Source: Poseidonocella pacifica
GTDB lineage: Bacteria > Pseudomonadota > Alphaproteobacteria > Rhodobacterales > Rhodobacteraceae
Length of the DNA stretch: 64,000 bases
Assembly (NCBI RefSeq): GCF_900111875.1
Contig: NZ_FOJU01000006.1
Span: 1-64,000, forward strand
Reading direction: 5' to 3'
Made by a program: the position numbers and the translations under genes. Numbering within the stretch: position 1 is the stretch's first letter; every line of letters begins with the position of its first letter. The notes below the pieces were generated by a model that worked only from the letters and a program-made list of their open reading frames with translations, made no database searches and was not told the DNA's origin. Shown here piece after piece: positions 44,744 to 53,100 of this stretch.

Positions 44744-46050
44744 CGTCCGATCACCAGATCCACACGGAGCCCCCCGAGCCGTTCGCTCTTTGAAAGACGA
44801 AGGGCGCCCCCGTGGGCACGGGCAATATCCGTGGCGATGGCCAATCCAAGGCCGACCCCCGCGCCGCGGTTCTGGTTGCGACCCGGCTCTAGCCGGGAGA
44901 AGGGCTTGATGGCCTCGGCCCGCTGCGCTTCGGGGATCCCCGGTCCGTCGTCTTCAACAGAAATGCGCAATGCTTTTGCTGTCAGAGCAACGGAAATCTC
45001 CGCCTTGGTGCCATAGCGTACGGCATTGCCGATGAGGTTTTCCACCGCACGGCGAATAGCCCCGACACGCAGCCGCACTTCGCCCGTTCCCTCCGACGAA
45101 ACGATCGAAACGGACCGGCCCGAACGCCGTGCATCGTCCACGATCATCGCGACCAAAGCGACAGGATCGACCGGCTCCGGCGGGCTTTCAGCTTCCCCGC
45201 GCGCAAAATCAAGAAACGCATCCAGCATTTCCCGCATTTCGTCGACATCACGTTCCAAGGGTTCCCTGTCCACGTCATCAAGCAGCGATAGCCCAAGTTT
45301 CAGCCGTGTCAGCGGGGTGCGAAGATCGTGGCTGACCCCAGAAAGCATCAACGTGCGCTGTTCGATCTGCCGTTCGATCCGCGCCCGCATATCGAGGAAG
45401 GCATTGCCCGCAGCGCGCACTTCAAGCGCACCCGTCGGGCGGTAGGGCACATGCCGCCCCTTGCCGAACGCCTCTGCTGCGATCCCGAGCCGACGAATGG
45501 GCCGCAACTGGTTACGCAAAAACACGAAGGAAACAACCGTCAGGATCGTGCCCAGCACAATCATGATGACCAGAAGTTGGTGTGGATTGGAGGCCGACAA
45601 GCGATCGCGGCGAAAACGCAACTCCGCCAGCCCAGCATCCGTCTCCAACCAGAGCGTCACGCGCCTGTCATTAGGCAGCGACACCGCGCGGACGCCCGGC
45701 AATCCACCGCGTAATTCCGCGAAAACGCGCCGCCCCGTGAGGTCGTACCAGGTTCGATAATCCTGTTCAGGCGCAGATTGCGCGACAACAAAATGCCCCT
45801 CCATCTCGAATGCCCGAGAGAGACGGGCAAGAGCAATGTCTGGCGAGACGCTGTTTTCCACCTCGTCCCGAAGGTATTCGAGTTCCAACACCACCGCGGC
45901 GGTCAACTGTTCCGTCACCGTCGCGAAATGCCGCTGGATGAACGCCACCGAAACAGCCAATTGCAGCGTCACAATCGGCAGGAGCAGGATGAGCGCGGCC
46001 CGGCCATAAAGGCTGCGGGGCATATAGCGTTTGAGCCACTGAAAAAACAT
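44740..46050 (-). CDS. Orphan sensor histidine kinase, EnvZ-like
   Basis: A 436-residue kinase. Helix 1 (ALILLLPIVTLQLAVSVAF) and helix 2 (VIMIVLGTILTVVSFVFL) flank a short periplasmic domain; a HAMP region follows, then HisKA with the phospho-accepting histidine in GVSHDLRTPLTRLK, N box ENLIGNAVRYG, DDGPGIP and GAGVGLGLAIATDIA. The RLELEPGR-like region near FSRLEPGRNQ is typical of EnvZ. The start at 46050 is my choice, because longer in-frame extensions run under the opposite-strand hydrolase gene; 46068 is also possible. No response regulator is adjacent, only the ROK gene downstream. Confidence 0.85.
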   Translation of the reverse strand: MFFQWLKRYMPRSLYGRAALILLLPIVTLQLAVSVAFIQRHFATVTEQLTAAVVLELEYLRDEVENSVSPDIALARLSRAFEMEGHFVVAQSAPEQDYRTWYDLTGRRVFAELRGGLPGVRAVSLPNDRRVTLWLETDAGLAELRFRRDRLSASNPHQLLVIMIVLGTILTVVSFVFLRNQLRPIRRLGIAAEAFGKGRHVPYRPTGALEVRAAGNAFLDMRARIERQIEQRTLMLSGVSHDLRTPLTRLKLGLSLLDDVDREPLERDVDEMREMLDAFLDFARGEAESPPEPVDPVALVAMIVDDARRSGRSVSIVSSEGTGEVRLRVGAIRRAVENLIGNAVRYGTKAEISVALTAKALRISVEDDGPGIPEAQRAEAIKPFSRLEPGRNQNRGAGVGLGLAIATDIARAHGGALRLSKSERLGGLRVDLVIGR

Positions 46051-46095
46051 GGGTAACGCTATGCACATAGCGAGGCGAAGGGAAAGCAGGGAAGA

Positions 46096-47025
46096 ATGAC
46101 CGACGCGGCAAATTTCGATCCCAAGCCCGGTCAGGTTGTCACGCTCCGGGAGGACCTTCGCCTCATCCTCGCACCCAACCCCTCCCCAATGACCTTTCGC
46201 GGGACCAATACCTATCTGCTCGGCTCTACCGAGCTTGCGGTGATCGATCCCGGGCCGGACGACCCCCGCCACCTCGACGCGATCCTGCGGTCGCTTCAAC
46301 CGGGCCAGAAAATATCGCACATTTTCGTAACACATGCCCATCGCGACCATTCCGCCCTCGCCCGCCCCCTCGCCACCAAAACCGGAGCCCCCATTTTGGC
46401 GTTTGGTCCCGCGCATGCGGGGCGCACTCCCCTTATGAAAGACCTCGCCAAAAACACTGAACTTGGCGGGGGCGAAGGCACCGATCCCACGTTTCAACCA
46501 GATCAAACCCTGCGCGACGGAGAGGTCATGCAGGGCGAGAATTGGCGTATTGAAGCTCTGTGGACTCCCGGCCATCTTTCCAATCACATGAGTTTTTCGG
46601 ATGGCGAGGCGCTCTACTGTGGGGATCATGTCATGGGCTGGTCGAGTTCCATCGTGTCTCCCCCCGATGGTGATCTCGGCGCGTTCCTGGCGTCCTGTGC
46701 TCGCCTTCGCGCACGCCCCGAACCTGTTTTCCTCCCCGGACACGGTCCTGCGCTTACGTCCCCCCAAGCGCGGCTTGACTGGTTGCTCAACCATAGAAAA
46801 TCGCGGGAACGTTCCATTCTGGACGCTCTCCGCAAGACACCGGAATCCACGCCCCACGCCCTCGCAGCCGAGATCTACACCGAGACGCCGCGCCAACTCC
46901 TACCGGCAGCAGCGCGCAACGTTCTGGCCCACCTCATCCACCTGACTGAGCGCGGCCTCACCTCTCCAAAAGGCAATCACGGGCCAACGGAAACCTATCA
47001 ATTGACGGGTCGCGAAGAATTCTGA
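46096..47025 (+). CDS. Metallo-beta-lactamase-fold hydrolase (LACTB2-like)
   Basis: A 309-residue MBL protein. The metal motif is FVTHAHRDHSALA, earlier strands give FRGTNTYLLGSTELAVIDPG, and further metal ligands are expected in LWTPGHLSNHMSF, LYCGDHVMGWSSSIVSPPDG and FLPGHGPAL. The C-terminal part (about 230-309) is a small winged-helix-like region, as in LACTB2-type RNases and thioesterases. The substrate is unknown. It is divergent from the orphan kinase; tRNA-Asn follows. Confidence 0.88.
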   Translation: MTDAANFDPKPGQVVTLREDLRLILAPNPSPMTFRGTNTYLLGSTELAVIDPGPDDPRHLDAILRSLQPGQKISHIFVTHAHRDHSALARPLATKTGAPILAFGPAHAGRTPLMKDLAKNTELGGGEGTDPTFQPDQTLRDGEVMQGENWRIEALWTPGHLSNHMSFSDGEALYCGDHVMGWSSSIVSPPDGDLGAFLASCARLRARPEPVFLPGHGPALTSPQARLDWLLNHRKSRERSILDALRKTPESTPHALAAEIYTETPRQLLPAAARNVLAHLIHLTERGLTSPKGNHGPTETYQLTGREEF

Positions 47026-47084
47026 AATTCATGCAAAAACGCTCTGGACGCCCCCCCAAACGCTTGTTATATCGCCCGCTGTGT

Positions 47085-47159
47085 TCCGGCGTAGCTCAGC
47101 GGTAGAGCAGTTGACTGTTAATCAATTGGTCGTAGGTTCGATCCCTACCGCCGGAGCCA
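47085..47159 (+). tRNA. tRNA-Asn (anticodon GTT)
   Basis: Acceptor arms TCCGGCG and CGCCGGA pair, the anticodon loop is CTGTTAA inside stem TTGA/TCAA, and the T loop is GGTTCGATCC. CCA is encoded at 47157-47159; length is 75 nt. It is followed directly by an integrase gene, so it is the likely attachment site of the island. Confidence 0.95.
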
Positions 47160-47290
47160 AAATATAAGGAAATCCAAAAATATCATAGACTTGTCCGGGG
47201 TCGGTGCGACTCCATACAAGTTTAAGCGTCCTCTGTGCCCATACCTGTGCCCGTGGCGATGGCCCGGGCCTGTGCCCGGAGACGACCGAC

Positions 47291-49330
47291 ATGCCGAAGA
47301 TTCCCTACCTCGAGAGGCGTGGCCACATGTTCTGGTGGCGGCGCCGCAAGCCGGTGTTCATCCTTCCGCAACCTTCCCGTGGCAATGACAAATCCGGCGT
47401 CGTGGCTGCCGGCGGCAAGTCCGACGGGTCCGGGCATTTCGCGATCACTCTGCGCACCGCTTGCCCCCGGGAGGCCGGCCGCCGCGCCGCCCGTCTGAAC
47501 CTCCTGTTCGAGGAGACCCGCCGCAGAATCGAGACCGCCATGTCGAGCGACGACCGACCGAACGATCCAAGATATCTCGACCGCGCGATGGCGGACATGG
47601 CGGCGACCTTGCGCGCCCAGGCGGAAATGATGGCCCGGCAAATGGCCATGCCGGCACCACCTGTCGGCGCCGCTGTTCCGCCGACATCGAGCCCCGGCCC
47701 CGTTCGAAATGGCGCACCCGCTCCGGCGCCAGCGCTCGAACGAGCCGCGCCGGGCAAAAGCGCTCTCGACGATCCGGAATTCGAGCGCGCGGTGCTCGAG
47801 ATGGCGGGCCAGGAAGGCTGGTGGCACGACGATCCCGACGAGATCGTCGCCCAGTTCGACATGATGCTCACCGGACTCTTCACCCTTCAGGAAGAATACC
47901 TGCGTTACTGCGTGCGTAAGGGTCTGGACCCGGCTTCGGCCCTGCCGTCCCTCGCACCACTGGACGACGCTCTGTCTGCCGCGACGCAGGTGCTTCGCGG
48001 AGGCGACACCGGCGATGAGAGCGCCGCCCGGTCGAAGAAAGCCGACCACGAGAGGGTGCCCCGCGCCGCGAAGCGCAAAGGGGGTCGCAAGTTCTCCGTG
48101 CACGCTCAGCGATTCCTCGACCTCCGCTCCGAGGGCTTCGATCTGAAGCGGCGACACGAGGTTCCGGACACGAAGGCTGGCCAGCGCTTCACCAAGACCA
48201 GCCGGGCGAATTTCGAAGGAACGGTGCGGCTGTTCCTTCAGGCTCATGGCGATGTGTTCGTCGAGGACATCGACGAGGCCACGCTGAACGATTTCTTTTC
48301 GCTCCTCGACAGGATACCGGCCAGCCACGGAAAATCGTCGAAAGACCGGAGGTCCGTCCGCGAGGTCATCGAGGAGACCGATCGTGCCGAACGAAGCGAA
48401 ATCGCGCGCCGTCAATCTGAAATGCGGCGCGACGGCCTCAGTTCGGGCGAAATCGAGGAAGCGCTGGACGCGCTACGGGTTCGGCGTCTGAGAACGAATA
48501 CCTGCAAGCGACACATGGACACGATGGACAAGATCCTTGCGTTTGCACAGTTCGAAGGGTTGCGGGATGACAACCCCGTAAAGCACGTCAAATGGACCCA
48601 GAAGGAGATCTCGCGACGGCTCGCCAACGAAGAGGACGCCGATCGTTTGCCCTGGGGCGATCGGCTGCCGACGCTCCTCGGCTCGCCGATCTACACCAGC
48701 GAGCTTTCCGAACCCGGAGATCCGCTCTTCTGGGCGCCGCTGCTCGGTCTGTTCGCCGGCTTCCGCATGGAGGAGGCCCTGCAACTCGGCACCGAAGACT
48801 TCGATACGATCGAAGGCGTGCCGGTTATCAGGGTCCTGATCACCGGCGCACAACAGAGCCGGAAGTCGAGGGCGGCGAAGCGCGGCATTCCGATTCATGA
48901 CGGACTACTGGAGCTTGGGCTGCTCAAGCTCGTGCAGTTCCGGCGGGATTGCGGCCACGGCAGGCTTTTCACCTTCCTCGAGCGCGGCCAGGCCAAGGGC
49001 AAGTTCAGCGAGATCTTCTCAAAGCGGTTCACGCATTACCGCAAGAGATGCGGGATTTATGACCGTGCGCGCGATTTTCACTCCCTGAGAAAAGACTTCC
49101 AGACGAAGCTCACGCGGGCGGAAGTCCCGTATCACTCGCGAAAATTGCTGATGGGCCACGAACTCAGCGACGTGACGCACAAGCATTATTACCCGGAAGG
49201 CGACACGATCGAAATGATGCGGGACTATATCAACCGGATCGATGTCGACTGCTCGCGAATATTGCGCCCGTTCGACCAGGTCGACGAAACGAATGTGCAC
49301 ACCCTATCGGCCCAAGCCTTTCGCGCTTGA
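47291..49330 (+). CDS. Site-specific tyrosine integrase of the genomic island
   Basis: A 679-residue recombinase, much larger than typical phage integrases (about 350-450). The N-terminus RRGHMFWWRRRKPVF resembles the DUF6538-type head of such proteins. The C-terminal catalytic domain shows an arginine in FAGFRMEEALQLG, the HxxR box HSLRKDFQTKL, GH in LLMGHELSDVTH and the tyrosine in KHYYPEGD. The intervening residues are helical and charged and include a core-binding-like part. The ATG at 47291 is taken because GGAG lies nine bases before it; the frame is open to 47204. It should catalyse integration and excision at tRNA-Asn. Confidence 0.9.
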   Translation: MPKIPYLERRGHMFWWRRRKPVFILPQPSRGNDKSGVVAAGGKSDGSGHFAITLRTACPREAGRRAARLNLLFEETRRRIETAMSSDDRPNDPRYLDRAMADMAATLRAQAEMMARQMAMPAPPVGAAVPPTSSPGPVRNGAPAPAPALERAAPGKSALDDPEFERAVLEMAGQEGWWHDDPDEIVAQFDMMLTGLFTLQEEYLRYCVRKGLDPASALPSLAPLDDALSAATQVLRGGDTGDESAARSKKADHERVPRAAKRKGGRKFSVHAQRFLDLRSEGFDLKRRHEVPDTKAGQRFTKTSRANFEGTVRLFLQAHGDVFVEDIDEATLNDFFSLLDRIPASHGKSSKDRRSVREVIEETDRAERSEIARRQSEMRRDGLSSGEIEEALDALRVRRLRTNTCKRHMDTMDKILAFAQFEGLRDDNPVKHVKWTQKEISRRLANEEDADRLPWGDRLPTLLGSPIYTSELSEPGDPLFWAPLLGLFAGFRMEEALQLGTEDFDTIEGVPVIRVLITGAQQSRKSRAAKRGIPIHDGLLELGLLKLVQFRRDCGHGRLFTFLERGQAKGKFSEIFSKRFTHYRKRCGIYDRARDFHSLRKDFQTKLTRAEVPYHSRKLLMGHELSDVTHKHYYPEGDTIEMMRDYINRIDVDCSRILRPFDQVDETNVHTLSAQAFRA

Positions 49331-49552
49331 TCAATAGTGACCGTGAAGGCTTCCAAACCGCCGCCTCCGGGTCGTGACCGGGGCGATCAACCTGAGTTGT
49401 CTGGAAACGATGTGATACAGCGAACTGGCATGACGCCTTCATGGCCCCTGTTGCTTAACCTGAGCCTCAAGGTTCCACCGAAATCTTCTTCCGCGTTCAA
49501 GGAAAGATACACACATCTTCCCTACGACCTTCGCTCAACACAGGACACGATC

Positions 49553-49804
49553 ATGAAACGCTCCCCGATCCAGCATATTCTGGACGACGTCACCCCGATG
49601 AAGCAGGATGTCTACGGCTTTCCGCGCTATCACATCCCCCATATTCATTTTCCCGTTGGTCCTGGTTCTCGAGAAGCGAACGATATTGGGCTCTACAAGT
49701 ATCGCGGATACAAGCTGGGACAGGGCTTTGTGTTACCAACCCGTTCCTTGGAAGCAGATGTGATCAAAGTGCTGCGCGCGCTTGGCGTCAAAACTCCAGA
49801 TTAG
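49553..49804 (+). CDS. Small hypothetical protein
   Basis: An 83-residue protein with no family that I recognise. It begins KRSPIQHILDDVTPMKQDVY and holds a His/Pro-rich segment YHIPHIHFPVGPGS, then YKYRGYKLGQGF. The ATG at 49553 follows AGGA by seven bases; the frame is open to 49337, but that part looks like shadow. It lies between the integrase and the restriction enzyme. It could be a real small cargo protein; there is nothing to show its role. Confidence 0.5.
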   Translation: MKRSPIQHILDDVTPMKQDVYGFPRYHIPHIHFPVGPGSREANDIGLYKYRGYKLGQGFVLPTRSLEADVIKVLRALGVKTPD

Positions 49805-50125
49805 GGATAGGCGCTTTAGGATCAAATACGTCCGGGTCACGGACCAAGCTTCCATTCATCGCTCGCATGCGTGATCCCGACGGATTCATTCAGGCAAACC
49901 GAAGATTTTCCTGGTGACTAAGAGCTCTCCCGTCCCTCGATGCTGCGTGATGGTGGGAGGCGAGATCCTTCGCAGCCCTGTCCGAACTATACGATTCGCG
50001 CGTCGTCGTCTCCGGATCGTCGATCGGCGGATTGATTGGTGTTGAGAGACCAGAAAACTTCTGCGTAGGGTGCGCAGGAAGATACCAGAAATTGGATGAT
50101 TACATGACGTTGCAGAGAGTTTCGC
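49805..50125. other. Intergenic stretch before the restriction-modification gene
   Basis: 321 bp with no open frame that I can support and no clear hairpin or repeat. It presumably contains the promoter of the large enzyme gene. The composition is mixed and less GC-rich than the integrase. Confidence 0.5.
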
Positions 50126-53100
50126 ATGACTGCGCTTGACGACCTGCTCCAGTCATACCGCAACGCGGCCGCAACAGAGCGAGAAAAGGGAACCTACCTT
50201 GAGCGCCTCGCCTGCGCTTACCTGACCACCGACCCCGTGCAGGCAGAAGAATACTCCAGGGTCTGGTCATGGTCGGATTGGGCCGCCAAGCACGGCTGGA
50301 GCGGCAGGGACGTGGGCATAGATCTTGTCGCGAAGCTGCGGAATGAAGATGGTTTCGCCGCAATCCAGTGCAAGTTCTACGGCGCGCAACACCGCATCCA
50401 GAAGGGCGACATCGATAGCTTCATCTCGGCGTCGGGCAAAGAGCCTTTTGTTCGGCGCGTCGTCGTCGACACTACGGAGGTCCCTTGGGGCGACAACGCC
50501 GAGGCGATGATCGCGGGTCAGAGCATCCCAGTGGTGCGCCTGTCGCTTACGCACCTACGCGAAAGTCCCATTGACTGGACGATCTTCGGCATCCGCGGGG
50601 AAGCTGTCCTTTCGGACAAGAAGACGATCAGGCCTCACCAGATTGAGGCGTTAGAAGCAGTGCGCACTGGCTTGGCCGAGGCCGATCGCGGCAAGCTCAT
50701 CATGGCCTGCGGAACCGGCAAGACCTTCACCTCTCTCAAAATTGCGGAGGATCTTGCCGGCAAAGGCGGCCGGGTTCTCTTCATGGTGCCTTCGTTAGCG
50801 CTGATGTCCCAGACGGTCCGGGAATGGACCAACGACACGGAAACGCCGCTTCGCTCCTTTGCTGTGTGCTCGGATGCACAGGTTGGCAAGCGCCGCGTCT
50901 CGAATGACGACGCGGCCGAGATCGAGGCGCATGATCTCGCATTCCCAGCCACAACCAATCCGGAACGGCTCGTTCACAGGGCCGCGCAGCATGACCCGGA
51001 ACGGATGACGGTTGTCTTCTCGACCTACCAGTCAATCGGAGTCCTGGAAGCCGCCCAGAAGGCAGGACTTCCAGCCTTCGACCTGATCGTCTGCGACGAG
51101 GCACACCGCACGACCGGTGCGACCCTGGCGGGCGAGGACGAGTCGAATTTCGTCCGCATCCATGATGATGCCTGTGTCGAGGGGCGCAAGCGCCTCTACA
51201 TGACCGCGACGCCACGGATCTTCGGCGACGCCGTGAAGACGCGGGCCGACGAAGAATCGGCCGTTCTGGCCTCGATGGACGATGAGGACCTCTACGGCAG
51301 GACGCTGCTCCATAAGGGCTTTGGCTGGGCGGTTCAGAAAGGCTTGCTGACGGATTACAAGGTGATCGTCCTGGCCATGGACGAGGGCATCGTGAGCGCC
51401 GGCGTTCAGAAGCGCCTGGCGGACCAGAATTCGGAGCTCGACCTCGACGATGCCACTAAGATTATCGGTTGCTACAAGGCGTTGACCAAGCAGGACCTGC
51501 AACAGGACATCTCGTTCGATCCGCAGCCTATGAAGCGGGGGTTGGCGTTCTGCAAGAGCATCGCCGCCTCCAAGCTTATCCGGGACGAGTTCGCCAATGT
51601 CGTCGCCGAATACACTGGCGACGACGCGATGATCGAGGCTGATGCGCCCTCATCGCCGGACCGCCTCGACATCGAGATCGAGCATGTCGATGGCACCTTC
51701 AACGCCAAGTCCCGCAACCAACTGCTCGACTGGCTCAAAGCCGATGCAGAGGGCAATACCGCGCGCATCCTCACCAATGCCCGCTGCCTTTCCGAGGGCG
51801 TCGACGTGCCGTCCCTCGACGCAATCATGTTCCTTCACCCGCGGAAATCTCTGATCGACGTGGTCCAGTCCGTCGGGCGCGTAATGCGCCGCGCTGAAGG
51901 CAAGAAGATGGGATACGTCATCCTCCCGGTCGGCGTCCCGGCGGGCGTGGAGCCCGAGGTCGCTCTGAAAGACAACGAGCGCTACCGAGTCGTCTGGCAG
52001 ATCCTGAACGCTCTGCGCGCCCATGACGAACGCTTCGACGGAACCATCAACCAAGCCTCGCTGGGCCAGAATGTCTCCGACCGGATCGAGATCGTCGGAG
52101 TCACCAGAGAATCCGAGGAGATCAAGTCCATCACCCACGAGGTGACCGAACTACCTACACGCAAGGCGCAGCCGCAAGCCAACTTGGGCCAAGGAGGCGA
52201 GACCGGCGACATCGTCATCCAAGGCCCCTCGGCCGAGCAATACGATCTCTTCATCGACGAATTCTCCAAGGCCATCATGGCCAAGATCGTCAAGAAGTGC
52301 GGCACCCGAGACTATTGGGAGGACTGGGCCACCAACATCGCCGAGATCGCGCAGCGCCACATCTCGCGCATCACTGGCATTTTGGCCGAACCCGAAACCA
52401 AGGCCCGCAAGGCCTTCGACGATTTCCTTGCTGAGCTCCGCGACGACCTGAACGACAGCATCACTGAACAGGACGCGATCGAGATGCTGGCGCAGCACCT
52501 TATCACGCGCCCCGTCTTCAAGGCGCTCTTCGCCGGGCACCAGTTCACCGACCAGAACCCCGTCTCACGCGCCATGCAGCAGGTGCTGGACGTGCTGGAC
52601 GAGAACCGCATCGACAAGGAATCCAAGGACCTTGAGAAGTTCTACGACAGCGTCCGCAACCGCGCCCATGGGATCACCGATCCCCAGGCCAAGCAGCGCC
52701 TGATCGTCGAGCTTTACGACAAGTTCTTCCGCAACGCCTTCCCCCGCACGACCGAAAAGCTGGGCATCGTCTATACCCCGGTCGAGATCGTCGATTTCAT
52801 CCTGCACTCGGTCAACGAGATGTTGCAGGAGCACTTCGGCCAGTCACTTGGCTCCAGGGGCGTCCACATCATGGACCCCTTCACCGGCACGGGCACCTTC
52901 ATCACGCGGCTGCTGCAATCCGGCCTGATCGCGCCCGAGGAGCTGGAGCACAAGTATCGTCACGAGATCCACGCCAACGAGATCGTCCTGTTGGCCTACT
53001 ACATCGCCGCGATCAACATCGAGGCGGTCTACCAGGGCGAGGCAAAGAAGAACGAGTATCTGCCCTTCGAGGGGATTTGCCTCACCGACACCTTCCAGAT

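Noticed and set aside
46051-46896. N-terminal extension of the orphan sensor kinase
   Set aside because: The extension lies antisense to the metallo-beta-lactamase-fold gene and has no domain; the kinase begins naturally at the first membrane helix near 46050.
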